A stretch of 17,125 nt of DNA. It comes from CAYUYV01 sp050331455 (GTDB lineage: Bacteria; Pseudomonadota; Alphaproteobacteria; JAJFIK01). Below are positions 1 to 7,547 of this stretch, in pieces. Every line of letters starts with the position of its first letter. Positions within the stretch are counted from its first letter, which is position 1. The translations under genes and the position numbers were made by a program. The stretch covers positions 1-17,125 of the forward strand of contig JBHJGV010000079.1 of assembly GCA_050331455.1 (NCBI GenBank). Direction: 5' to 3'. The notes beneath the pieces were generated by a model. The model was given only the letters and a program-made list of their open reading frames with translations, was not told where the DNA came from and made no database searches.

Positions 1-1
1 C

Positions 2-352
2 GGCGCGGTGATCTGGCCCCAGCTCATCGGCTATGCCCGGGCGAAGGAAATGCTCATGACCGGCGCCATGATCCCGGCCTCAAAGGCCGTCGAGATGGGT
101 CTCATCAATTATGCCGTGCCCGGTGCGGACCTCGACGCCCAAGTGGAGAAGATGATCACCCGACTGAAAGAAAGCCCGATCTGGTCCGTGCGCTGGACCA
201 AGACGGTCGCGAATATTCCGCTCCGGGAACTGGCCCACAAACTGATGGATGCATCCGTCTCCTATGAGATGCAGACCAATCTTCAGGCGGATCACCGGGA
301 AGCCGTGGCGGCCTTCCTCGAAAAGCGAAAGCCCCATTTCATCGGGGATTGA
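2..352 (+). CDS. Enoyl-CoA hydratase/isomerase family protein, C-terminal part (5' end outside window)
   Basis: The reading frame is already open at the left edge and ends with TGA at 350-352, so only about the last 116 residues are present. The visible piece matches the C-terminal part of crotonase-fold enoyl-CoA hydratases. It has an ARAKEMLMTG segment, then the typical AVEMGLINYAVP stretch (the helix after the active site that leads to 'GLVN.VVP' in the family), and a helical tail ending in EKRKPHFIGD, like the 'FLEKRKP.F' ends of the family. Such enzymes hydrate trans-2-enoyl-CoA, the second step of beta-oxidation. The catalytic glutamates lie upstream and cannot be checked. An acyl-CoA dehydrogenase gene nearby on the same strand fits an acyl-CoA degradation context. 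The GNAT gene that follows is convergent, with 35 nt between the stop codons. Confidence 0.85.
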   Translation, partial: GAVIWPQLIGYARAKEMLMTGAMIPASKAVEMGLINYAVPGADLDAQVEKMITRLKESPIWSVRWTKTVANIPLRELAHKLMDASVSYEMQTNLQADHREAVAAFLEKRKPHFIGD

Positions 353-387
353 GCCGCCCCGCGGATCATGGGCAGCCGGAGGGACCA

Positions 388-846
388 TCACACATCCCGC
401 GTCATGCAGTAACTGAACGGATCGCCCAAATAGGGCCCGAAAGGCGGGCACGGCGTGAAGCCAAGGGCCGCGTAGAGCATCTGGGCCGGCGCGAAATCCT
501 CCGACTTTCCGGTCTCGAGGCTTAAGCGGGTATAGCCGCGCCGCCGGGCCTCATCAATGACGTGGGCCACCAGCGCCCGCGCCACGCCGCGCCCCCGATG
601 GGAAAGGCGCGTGTGCATGGATTTGAGTTCACCATGAGTGGGCGCGAGTTCCTTGAGCGCCGCGCAGCCCAGCAAGTCCGCGCCCTCGCGGGCCGACCAC
701 AGGGTCATGTCCGGCGCCTTTAGAGCGTCGACATCCAGGGCGTGGCCGCTGCCTTCTGGCGAATGGCCACGGGCGAAAGCGAGATGGGCCTCCAGCAAGG
801 CCCGCATGTCCGGCCGGTCCGGATCGTCGATTGCAATAGTGATCAT
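388..846 (-). CDS. GNAT family N-acetyltransferase
   Basis: A 152-residue protein with the single-domain GNAT layout. An N-terminal strand and helix are followed by the core strand LLGCAALKELAPTHGELKSM. The acetyl-CoA pyrophosphate-binding motif A (RGRGVARALVAHVIDEARRRGY, about residues 84-105) matches the family's R/Q-x-x-G-x-G/A pattern, and LYAALGF near residues 124-130 is the usual motif B region. It should transfer an acetyl group from acetyl-CoA to an amine; the substrate cannot be deduced. The start is ATG at 846, with GGAG about 7 nt upstream (GGAGAGGAGCC then ATG). It is transcribed divergently from the acyl-CoA dehydrogenase gene across a 114-bp spacer, so the two may share a regulatory region, though I see no convincing promoter or operator there. 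Confidence 0.9.
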   Translation of the reverse strand: MITIAIDDPDRPDMRALLEAHLAFARGHSPEGSGHALDVDALKAPDMTLWSAREGADLLGCAALKELAPTHGELKSMHTRLSHRGRGVARALVAHVIDEARRRGYTRLSLETGKSEDFAPAQMLYAALGFTPCPPFGPYLGDPFSYCMTRDV

Positions 847-960
847 GGCTCCTCTCCGGTCTGCTCCGTCGCGGCACCGTGCCGGGCTGCGGCGCTGTGA
901 CTTTGGTGTAGACTATGTCCCAGTATCGGATCGAAACGGAAAAGCGGGAGGACGCGGGCC

Positions 961-2130
961 ATGTATTTCACCCGGGAACCGGAACACATCACCCTGTTGC
1001 GCGACAGCATGCGCCGTTTCGTGGACCAGGAGATGCCACGGGAGAAGGTCCGGGCCTGGGACAAGGCTTGCGAGGTGCCGCCGGAGCTGTTCCGCAAGCT
1101 CGCCGCGACCGGTGTGTGCGGGCTGACCATCGACGAAGCTTATGGCGGCGCCGGGCGGGATCTTGTGGCCGCCGTGGCGGTGATCGACGAGTTGTCCCGC
1201 CGGGGCTCGGCCGCCGCCGGGCCGTTCATCCATTGTGCCTTTTACGGCGGCATGAACATTTCCGAAAACGGCTCGGATGAGCAGAAGAAGCTTTTCCTGC
1301 CCAAGATCGCCAAGGGCGAGATGCTCTTCGCCTACGGATTGTCGGAACCCGATGTGGGCGGGGACCTGGCCGCGGTCTCCATGACGGCCCGGCCGGGAAA
1401 GGGCAACGATACGATCGTGCTCAACGGCACCAAACGCTGGTGTACCGGTGCCCGTTTTGCCGATTATATCATCTGCCTCGTAAAGTCCGACCCCGACGCA
1501 CCGCGCTATCGCAATCTGAGTTTTATCCTGGTGCCCACGAACCGGCCGGGCATCATGATCACCGATATCGACCATTCGGGCATTCGTTATGCCGCCACCT
1601 CGGATGTCAATTTTGACGATGTGGAGGTGCCCATCGATTATGTGCTTGGCGGGCCGGAAGGCTGGAACAAGGGCTGGCCCATGCTGGCAGGTCCCGCCCT
1701 CGACGTGGAAAAGCTGGAGATCACGGCCGTCGCGCTGGGTATTGCCGAGGCGGCCATGGCCGACGCCTGGGACTATGCCCAGACCCGCACGCAGTTCGGC
1801 AAACCCATCTGCGCCCATCAATCCGTACGCCACGCCTTGGTCGAGGCGCGCACCAAGCTCCAGGCCTGCCGCCACATGCTCTATCACGCCGCCCATCTCG
1901 CCAATGAGGGCCTGCCTTGCAGTGTCGAGACCTCCATGGCGAAACTCTTCGTGGCCGACACGGGCGTCGAGATCGTGCTCGCCTGCCAGCGCATCATGGG
2001 TGCCTATGGGGTGGCCACGGACTATGACATGGAGCGCTATGTGCGAGACATCACTCTGATGCCCATCGTGGGCGGATCATCCAATATGCAGAAGAATAAT
2101 ATCGCGGCGCGGTTGCGCCTGCCGGAATAG
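961..2130 (+). CDS. Acyl-CoA dehydrogenase, IVD/LCAD-like catalytic base position
   Basis: A 389-residue FAD enzyme of the acyl-CoA dehydrogenase family, which introduces the alpha-beta double bond into acyl-CoA and passes electrons to ETF. Visible family marks are the helical N-terminus, FAYGLSEPDVGGD (about 123-135; family 'A.TEP.AGSD'), the substrate/FAD loop GTKRWCTGA (156-164), ARTQFGKPI-type residues (TRTQFGKPI, 275-283) and the C-terminal CQRIMGAYG (342-350). The residue aligning with the catalytic Glu of medium-chain enzymes (in 'IYEGTS') is Gly371, in IVGGSSNMQ. A Glu is instead present at residue 250 in ALDVEKL, the helix-G position used by isovaleryl-CoA and long-chain dehydrogenases ('LDLERL'), so activity is probably retained. 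The start ATG at 961 follows GGGAGGA at about 946-952. Substrate unknown. Confidence 0.92.
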   Translation: MYFTREPEHITLLRDSMRRFVDQEMPREKVRAWDKACEVPPELFRKLAATGVCGLTIDEAYGGAGRDLVAAVAVIDELSRRGSAAAGPFIHCAFYGGMNISENGSDEQKKLFLPKIAKGEMLFAYGLSEPDVGGDLAAVSMTARPGKGNDTIVLNGTKRWCTGARFADYIICLVKSDPDAPRYRNLSFILVPTNRPGIMITDIDHSGIRYAATSDVNFDDVEVPIDYVLGGPEGWNKGWPMLAGPALDVEKLEITAVALGIAEAAMADAWDYAQTRTQFGKPICAHQSVRHALVEARTKLQACRHMLYHAAHLANEGLPCSVETSMAKLFVADTGVEIVLACQRIMGAYGVATDYDMERYVRDITLMPIVGGSSNMQKNNIAARLRLPE

Positions 2131-2170
2131 GACTGCTGTTTCTTGGATAAAAACCGTCTCGGGAGCGACC

Positions 2171-2257
2171 ATGGATCCGTCACACCAGCCCGGCTTTCAT
2201 TGGATGGCGCCTGTTCTTGAAACGGATCGTCTCACCTTGCGCCCGTTCCGCCTTTAG
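2171..2257 (+). pseudogene. Truncated GNAT (RimJ/RimL-type) acetyltransferase, first 28 codons only
   Basis: An ATG at 2171, 5 nt after a GGGAG Shine-Dalgarno site, opens a frame of 28 codons ending in TAG at 2255-2257. The peptide ends LETDRLTLRPFRL, which closely resembles the opening strand of RimJ/RimL-type GNAT proteins ('LETERLxLRPxxxED'). Nothing downstream continues a GNAT fold in any frame. The sequence passes after 16 nt into a palindromic repeat, and the next gene starts at 2392. I infer that an acetyltransferase gene lost everything after codon 28, probably through insertion of, or deletion next to, the repeat. A short genuine peptide cannot be excluded. Confidence 0.6.
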
Positions 2258-2273
2258 GCCGGACTGTCCGTCA

Positions 2274-2358
2274 TAGGGCGGGTTGAAACCCGCCGCCCGG
2301 GCGCACCACACGGGTTCGGGAAAGCGGGTGGTTTCGAGGCGGGTTTCAAACCGCCCTA
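2274..2358. repeat. 85-bp palindromic intergenic element (MITE/REP-like)
   Basis: Two 21-nt arms in inverted orientation bound this element: 2274-2294 (begins TAGGGCGGGTTG) and 2338-2358 (ends AAACCGCCCTA). They match as inverted repeats at 20 of 21 positions. Each arm is itself almost palindromic (GGCGGGTT-GA-AACCCGCC on the left; GGTTT-C-AAACC on the right), so either a single long stem or two small hairpins could form. The 43-nt centre holds GCCCGGGC (2295-2302). It has no coding capacity. The shape is typical of dispersed non-autonomous palindromic elements. It sits directly behind the truncated GNAT start and 33 bp upstream of the next gene, where it could also affect transcript processing or termination. 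Confidence 0.75.
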
Positions 2359-2391
2359 CAGACTCAATCATGAGCTCAAGGAGGATACCCC

Positions 2392-3540
2392 ATGACCCTG
2401 CTGATCGCTGCCCAGAACATCGCCCAATCAATTGCCGACCGAGGCGATGAGATCGAGGCCGCCCGCCGCCTGCCGGCTGATATCGCGCACAGCCTGTCCC
2501 ATGCCGGGCTGATCCGCATGCTGGTGCCGCAGGCCTTGGGCGGCGGCGAGGTGAGCCCCTGGGAGGCCGTGGAGGCCATCGAAACGGTCGCGGAGTCGAA
2601 TGCCGCCACGGGCTGGTGCACCATGATCGCCGGCACCACGGGGCTTGTGGCCGCTTATCTGCCCAAGGAGGATGCCCGTGAAGTCTATGGTGCCGAGGAT
2701 GCCTATACCGGCGGCGTGTTCGCCCCCCAGGGCAAGGCCGTGGTCGCGGGCGACACCTATCGCGTGAACGGACAATGGCAGTGGACGAGTGGCGGCCATA
2801 ACTGCCAGTGGCTCATGGGCGGCTGCGTGATCATTGAGGACGGCGAGATGAAGCGCCTGCCCAATGGCGCGCCGGATTCCCGCATGGTCCTGTTCCCCCA
2901 GGAGTCCGTGGAGCTGATCGACACCTGGTACGCCGCCGGCATGAGCGGGACGGGCAGCGGCGACATGGCCGTGCATGACCTGGTGGTGCCCGCCCGGCGC
3001 TCCGTGTCCCTTGTGATGGACCGTCCCTGGGCGGATGGACCGCTCTACCGTTTCCCGCTGTTTGGCCTGCTCTCCCTCGGCATCGCAGGCGTGGCCCTGG
3101 GCAATGCCAAAGGCGCCATGCGGGAGTTGAAAGACCTGGCGCTCGCCAAGCGCCGCCGGGACAGCCGCCGCACCGTCGCCGAGACCGGCCATGGCCAGAC
3201 CGCCATGGCCCAGGCCCATGCCAAATGGCGCTCCGCCCGCGCTTACCTGCACGATGTCACGGACGAAGCCTGGGAAACCGCCCAGGCCGGGGACCCGCTG
3301 CCCATTGAGACCCGCGCGGAAATCCGCCTGGCCGCCGCCCACGCCACAAGGACCTGCGCCGACATCACCCGGGACATGTATGACCTGGGCGGCGGAACCT
3401 CCGTCTACCTCACATCGCCCCTGCAACGCCGCTTCCGCGACGGCCATGTGGCCACCCAGCACATGATGGTCGCCCACTCCACTTTCGACATTGCCGGCCG
3501 CGCCCTGTACGGCCTGGAGGTCGACCCGACCTTCCTGTGA
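2392..3540 (+). CDS. Acyl-CoA dehydrogenase-fold flavin-dependent monooxygenase (HsaA/DszC-like, group D)
   Basis: A 382-residue protein with the acyl-CoA dehydrogenase fold but features of the two-component flavin monooxygenases (C-terminal Acyl-CoA_dh_2 domain), which take reduced flavin from a partner reductase and hydroxylate aromatic or related substrates. Visible elements are an N-terminal helical domain with GLIRMLVPQALGGGE (39-53), the strand GQWQWTSGGHNC (127-138), the loop SGTGSGDM (185-192; family 'GTGSxD'), an arginine-rich helix (253-260), and a C-terminal YDLGGGTSVY...LQRRFRD..VATQH block (330-357). No canonical acyl-CoA dehydrogenase catalytic Glu context is seen. The start ATG at 2392 has an AAGGAGG Shine-Dalgarno site at about 2378-2384. 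It follows the palindromic repeat and converges on the receptor gene with an 18-nt gap. No flavin reductase partner is present in the window. An acyl-CoA dehydrogenase role is the main alternative. Confidence 0.8.
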   Translation: MTLLIAAQNIAQSIADRGDEIEAARRLPADIAHSLSHAGLIRMLVPQALGGGEVSPWEAVEAIETVAESNAATGWCTMIAGTTGLVAAYLPKEDAREVYGAEDAYTGGVFAPQGKAVVAGDTYRVNGQWQWTSGGHNCQWLMGGCVIIEDGEMKRLPNGAPDSRMVLFPQESVELIDTWYAAGMSGTGSGDMAVHDLVVPARRSVSLVMDRPWADGPLYRFPLFGLLSLGIAGVALGNAKGAMRELKDLALAKRRRDSRRTVAETGHGQTAMAQAHAKWRSARAYLHDVTDEAWETAQAGDPLPIETRAEIRLAAAHATRTCADITRDMYDLGGGTSVYLTSPLQRRFRDGHVATQHMMVAHSTFDIAGRALYGLEVDPTFL

Positions 3541-3558
3541 CGGCGGGAGGGGGTCGGT

Positions 3559-5754
3559 TCAGAACAGGGCCGTGATCTCGACCCGGACGGTCCGGGGCTC
3601 GCCGGGAAAATGGCCGGTGCGGGCCAGGAAACCGCTTTCGGCATAGACCTTGTCGAAGAGGTTCCGCGCATTGACCTGAAACTGAAGATTGCGCCAGGTG
3701 GTGATCCAGCTTGCGTCGAAAATGGCGTAGGGCTGGACCGTCTGCCCGCTCAGGCTGATGCGCTCGGACACATATTCAGCACCGAAGGCGATGGCCGAAT
3801 TGATCGGCACGATGTCATATCGGGTCCAGAAACCGAATTGGTGGTCCGGGGCATTGGCAAACTCGTCGCCGACAGCGTTGCGAATTTCGTCCGTTCCCTC
3901 AAGGATGATTGTGTCGTTATAGGCATAGTTCAGCACCATGGTCCAATCATCGGTGATGTCACCGACGAGATCGAACTCGATCCCCCGGGCGCGCGCCTCG
4001 CCGATGCTGGCGAGGGCACCGGTCGGTGCCTCGGGCGTCGGATCAGCCACAAGCACATTGGTCTTGTTGATCTGGTATGCGCTGAGCTGGAGATAGAACA
4101 TATCCGAGAACAGATCGATCTTTGTGCCCACTTCGAACAGCCGGCCGCGCTCCGGCTCGAAGGGGCCGCCCGCCTCCGGCTCCTGGCTGGTGGACCCTTG
4201 GGGCACGAAGCCCGTGGAATAATTGAAATAGGCCGCCACCGTATCCGTGACGTCATAAACGAGGCCGGTGCGCACCGTGAACGCCTCGTCGCTGGCCGAG
4301 GCGATGGTCGACGTGGCGTCCCCCGTCACGAGAACGGTTTGGAGGGAATTCAGGTCCTCGGAAAAGCCTTCGAAACGACCGCCCAGGGACAGGATCAGAC
4401 GATCCGTGATGGAGACTTGGTCCTGGATATAGATCGCCCACTGATCGAACTGGGTGGTCCGGTCCGTCTCCACGAAAGGCTCGAAGACGGCTGGACTGGA
4501 ATTGCCGAAGTCGGGATCGAAGAAATTGAGGTCCGGCACGATGAACCCGGCCGGCAACTGCCCTTCCCTCCGGGAATCCGAGGAGGTCAGGAAGAAGTCG
4601 TCACCGTCGATGCGATAGAACTCGCCGCCCACCAGGATGGTGTGCGATGTGGGCCCCAAGTCCACCGTGTAGACCGCTTCGGCGAGGCCCGAATACTGCT
4701 CGATGTCGCGAAGCTGGTCCCGGAACTCGCGCCGGGCGAAAGTCACGCCGGCCCCGTCGGTGAACAGACCGCGCGGCTCGTGGTAGTTCTGGGTCTCCTG
4801 GCTGGTGACGATGCGGCCCGCAAGGGTGACACGCAGATCATCCGTAACGGCATGATTGACCGTGAGGGTCACGGCCGTCGCCTCAAGGCGCTGGAAATCG
4901 CTGGCCTCATTGGTATTGAAACGCCGTGTGGTGAGGAAATTGCCCTCATCGTCCACCGGAACGCCGCGCAGGCGCGCGCCCTGAAAGTCCTGCTCCACAT
5001 AGTCGAAGCGGAAAACGGCTTCGGTCGCCTCTGTCGGCCGCCAGGCAAGATCCGCCGCCAGCACCAGGTCCTGCTTGTCGGTATTGAAGCGGAACGTCTC
5101 GGTCTCTTCGAAAGCGGCGCCCACGCGATAAAGGAGCGTGCCGTCTTCCGTCAGCGGACCGGTCAGTTCCGCGCGCGCCCCGAACAGATCGAAAGTGCCG
5201 CCCACGAGGCGCACATAGCCCTCCTGCTCCTCCTGGGGTGCCCGGGTCACATAATTGATGATGCCGCCGGGTTCACCGCCGCCGAACAGGGCGCCTGAGG
5301 GGCCTTTGACAACCTCGACCTGCTCGATATCGAACAGGAGGGGGACGGAAAATCCGGAAAACGGGTCACCCAAGAGGCCGTCATAGCGAATTTCGTCCTG
5401 CCGAAAACCACGGAAGGTCACGCCGGAATAGCTGAAGATGGAGACGGAGGAAATGTTCCGGTAAAGATCCGTGATCTCGATGGCCGCCTGATCCTCGATA
5501 AGCTGCTTGGGCAGGATCTGGATTGACTGCGGAATATCCCGCAGATCGGACGGAAACTTGTTGCCGAGACTTGGCGCGGTCTGGAGATAGAACTCCTGGG
5601 CCCGGCCCGTCACGACCATGGTCTCATCCACATCCTCACCGGCCTTCGGTCCGGCATCGGCGGGCTCGGCCTCTTGGCCCCATGCGGGGCCCCATAGGGG
5701 TGCTGCCGCGAGAACCAGTCCGCAAAGGGGGACGACAAGACGGTTGAAGGCCAT
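3559..5754 (-). CDS. TonB-dependent siderophore receptor
   Basis: A 731-residue outer-membrane receptor of the siderophore class, expected to import a ferric siderophore using TonB-ExbBD energy. From the chosen start there is a signal peptide (MAFNRLVVPLCGLVLAAAPL, cleavage near AWG-QEA at about residue 27), a TonB box-like DETMVVTG (43-50), and a plug domain (about 60-172) with DIPQSIQILP, FRGF, VEVVKGPSGALFGGGEPGG and INYVTRAP. A long beta-barrel follows, closing with LFDKVYAESGF and a terminal Phe (VRVEITALF), as usual for BAM-inserted barrels. The frame stays open upstream to about 6066, but ATG 5754 is preferred. AAAGGAA lies 8 nt upstream, the signal peptide begins there, and the upstream frame would overlap the preceding gene. 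A Fur-box-like site lies just in front. Ligand unknown. Confidence 0.93.
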   Translation of the reverse strand: MAFNRLVVPLCGLVLAAAPLWGPAWGQEAEPADAGPKAGEDVDETMVVTGRAQEFYLQTAPSLGNKFPSDLRDIPQSIQILPKQLIEDQAAIEITDLYRNISSVSIFSYSGVTFRGFRQDEIRYDGLLGDPFSGFSVPLLFDIEQVEVVKGPSGALFGGGEPGGIINYVTRAPQEEQEGYVRLVGGTFDLFGARAELTGPLTEDGTLLYRVGAAFEETETFRFNTDKQDLVLAADLAWRPTEATEAVFRFDYVEQDFQGARLRGVPVDDEGNFLTTRRFNTNEASDFQRLEATAVTLTVNHAVTDDLRVTLAGRIVTSQETQNYHEPRGLFTDGAGVTFARREFRDQLRDIEQYSGLAEAVYTVDLGPTSHTILVGGEFYRIDGDDFFLTSSDSRREGQLPAGFIVPDLNFFDPDFGNSSPAVFEPFVETDRTTQFDQWAIYIQDQVSITDRLILSLGGRFEGFSEDLNSLQTVLVTGDATSTIASASDEAFTVRTGLVYDVTDTVAAYFNYSTGFVPQGSTSQEPEAGGPFEPERGRLFEVGTKIDLFSDMFYLQLSAYQINKTNVLVADPTPEAPTGALASIGEARARGIEFDLVGDITDDWTMVLNYAYNDTIILEGTDEIRNAVGDEFANAPDHQFGFWTRYDIVPINSAIAFGAEYVSERISLSGQTVQPYAIFDASWITTWRNLQFQVNARNLFDKVYAESGFLARTGHFPGEPRTVRVEITALF

Positions 5755-5780
5755 GGCCGGTGTTCCTTTCAGAGCGCTTA

Positions 5781-5795
5781 TCAGAATCATTTTCA
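5781..5795 (-). promoter_or_regulatory. Putative Fur-box-like operator of the siderophore receptor gene
   Basis: On the minus strand this reads TGAAAATGATTCTGA. Against the Fur 7-1-7 consensus TGATAAT-n-ATTATCA it matches 11 of 14 scored positions. It ends 26 nt before the receptor's ATG, inside the 86-nt gap after the upstream gene, where a repressor could block a receptor promoter. The A+T-rich patch stands out from its G+C-rich surroundings. Alphaproteobacteria may use other iron regulators (Irr, RirA), so the identity of the regulator is inference. Confidence 0.5.
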
Positions 5796-5840
5796 TCTTT
5801 GATGCGTGTTTGTTTCGTGGATCTGCTCGCCAGGGACCAA

Positions 5841-6296
5841 TCACAGGCGGATTAGCGGACCCTCGCCGCGCAAGGGAAGGATGATCCGGGTACCGCTGGT
5901 GTCGACGGCGGAGATTTCCACACGGGTTCCCGAATCGGGAGACACCGCCGGCGCCCCCAGCCGGGCCGTCAGCGACGTGGCGCCGCCCCGGAACGGACGG
6001 TCCTGCAAAACCGTTCCGGTCGCAGACACCAGGGACAAAGTGGGCCTGGACAGTCCGATCGCACACTGCGGATCAATCCGCATACGAATGGTAAGACCCT
6101 CGCCGCCCTCGACCAATTGCACGTCGATCGGACAGCCACCGAGACTGGCGGAGATCCCATTGTCTCCCATGCCGTTCGACCCGCCAGCCCTCTCAATATA
6201 GAGGACACAGATGACAAGGCAGTAGAGCAGCAGGACCAGGGACAGCCATTTCCAAGGCCCCATTGCCCTCCATGCCGGCCGCGAGCGCACCGTCAT
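5841..6296 (-). CDS. Small membrane-anchored protein of the PepSY/siderophore-receptor module, unknown function
   Basis: A 151-residue protein I do not recognise. It starts with a basic stretch (residues 1-16), followed by one hydrophobic segment (WKWLSLVLLLYCLVICVLYI, about 15-34) that should anchor it in the inner membrane. The remaining ~115 residues probably face the periplasm and look beta-strand-rich. Two cysteines, about 55 and 79, could form a disulfide. Its ATG (6294-6296) overlaps the stop of the upstream PepSY gene (6293-6295) in the ATGA arrangement, implying translational coupling and a shared role. The receptor gene follows 86 nt later. PepSY iron-release proteins elsewhere, for example the pyoverdine reductase FpvG, have small membrane partners, so an accessory role in siderophore iron release is a reasonable inference, but no motif demonstrates it. 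Confidence 0.75.
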   Translation of the reverse strand: MTVRSRPAWRAMGPWKWLSLVLLLYCLVICVLYIERAGGSNGMGDNGISASLGGCPIDVQLVEGGEGLTIRMRIDPQCAIGLSRPTLSLVSATGTVLQDRPFRGGATSLTARLGAPAVSPDSGTRVEISAVDTSGTRIILPLRGEGPLIRL

Positions 6297-7423
6297 TGCG
6301 GCACCTGCGCAGCAGCCCGGGCACCGACCCGGGACCGGTTCCGTTTGGCCTCCGCATTCCGGATACGGACAGAAAAGATATAGACGCCCGACAAGGACAT
6401 GCCCGACAAAATGACCCCGAAGACGAAATAGAGCAGCTTGGTGGCAAGCCCGCCAAAAGTGCCGAAATGGAGCGGATCCGCCATTTCGCTCACCCGCTGC
6501 AGGACCGACAGGGTTTCTGCGCGAGTCACCCCCAGAACGGCCCCCGTCTCCGGGTCCAGCCGAACCTGATTTGCCCGGGGACGCACCAAGATGGCTTCGG
6601 CCTGGCCGTGGAAGCGGACCGGTTCGGCATGGAAATGGGACACGAAGAGATCCGTGATCTCAAGGCCGGGGCTCGCCGCTTTCGCCCGCGCCGCAAGGTC
6701 GGTCAGGCTCGGACCACCAGCGGTCTCAAGGGGACGCTCCAGACCGTGCGGCGGCGCCAGCACAGGTGGCGGGCCCACCCTCTGCCCCGCCACGGCACCA
6801 AGCGCTTCAATGAGATACCACAAGCTCGTCAGGGCAATGACGACAATGAACCAGATGCTCCAGACACCGCCCAGGCGGTGCACATCGCCCCAGAACGTTC
6901 GGGCATCCCGGGTCCGCGGCCTTTTGAAAAAGCCGCGCCAGAATTTTTTGTACACAAACAATCCGGACAGCAGCGAGAGGAGCAGAAGCACGGCCAAGCT
7001 GGAGACAGTGATGATGCCCCAGACATTGAAAATCATCAGCCGGCGGTGCGTGTCTCGGAACAGGCGCTGGGCGTTGAACCAGGGTCGCTCGCCCTGAATC
7101 TCATGCGTGGCGGGATGAATGAGCAGCCGCCGGAGCGTGCCGCCTTCTGTCCGGCCCACGACCTCCACCGCGTGCCAGGGATCGATCGGCGCACTGATCC
7201 AGTCGATGGCCCAGTCGGGCCGGGCCGCGCGGGCGGCATCGAACAGCCCCTGCCAGTCAAGCACCGACGGAACGCTGGCCGGATCCACACGCCGCGCCGG
7301 ATCGATCGCCCAATCGATCTCCCGGGACACGGTCGCCAATGTCCCGGTGATGAGAACGAAACTCATCAAGATCGCCAGCTTCAGGCCCACCCAGCGATGC
7401 AGGTTCAGCCAGACCCGTCCCAC
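6293..7423 (-). CDS. PepSY-associated TM helix protein (putative siderophore iron-release/reductase component)
   Basis: About 376 residues with the four-helix PepSY_TM layout. The segment HRWVGLKLAILMSFVLITGTL (first helix, about 9-33) precedes a periplasmic PepSY-like region (about 40-125). Helices follow at about 130-160, 185-208 and 328-351, with a second periplasmic region between the last two. Conserved-looking histidines sit at helix ends: NLHRW, DTHRRL, GDVHRLGG and DPLHFGTFGG. Family members next to siderophore receptors are thought to reduce or release iron in the periplasm (FpvG is the best-known case). GTG at 7423 is chosen because GGAG lies 9 nt upstream; a GTG at 7438 (5 residues longer) lacks a ribosome site, and an in-frame TAA lies just above it. 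It is the first gene of a likely operon with the small membrane protein. Confidence 0.88.
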   Translation of the reverse strand: MGRVWLNLHRWVGLKLAILMSFVLITGTLATVSREIDWAIDPARRVDPASVPSVLDWQGLFDAARAARPDWAIDWISAPIDPWHAVEVVGRTEGGTLRRLLIHPATHEIQGERPWFNAQRLFRDTHRRLMIFNVWGIITVSSLAVLLLLSLLSGLFVYKKFWRGFFKRPRTRDARTFWGDVHRLGGVWSIWFIVVIALTSLWYLIEALGAVAGQRVGPPPVLAPPHGLERPLETAGGPSLTDLAARAKAASPGLEITDLFVSHFHAEPVRFHGQAEAILVRPRANQVRLDPETGAVLGVTRAETLSVLQRVSEMADPLHFGTFGGLATKLLYFVFGVILSGMSLSGVYIFSVRIRNAEAKRNRSRVGARAAAQVPQ

Positions 7424-7547
7424 AGCACCCGTCTCCACGACATGAAATTAAGAACCAGACGCAATATCAGGGAGGCGGATGAGCAAGTCAACCAGACTTT
7501 TCGCACGGCACCAGGCCGGCCTCGCTCTGGCGGTTTTGGATTTCCTG

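Noticed and set aside
913..3477. Long minus-strand frames at 913-1896 and 2428-3477
   Set aside because: They mirror the acyl-CoA dehydrogenase and monooxygenase genes and encode His/Gly-rich sequence without any family signature.
3610..5298. A 562-codon open frame on the plus strand
   Set aside because: It is antisense to the siderophore receptor gene; no domain, and the receptor frame is clearly the real one.
5755..6066. A 104-residue N-terminal extension of the receptor frame
   Set aside because: It overlaps the upstream small gene in another frame and precedes a good ribosome site and signal peptide at 5754.
7439..7500. Possible iron box before the PepSY gene
   Set aside because: The sequence has an A+T-rich patch (CATGAAATTAAGAA) but no inverted 7-1-7 pattern comparable to the site before the receptor.
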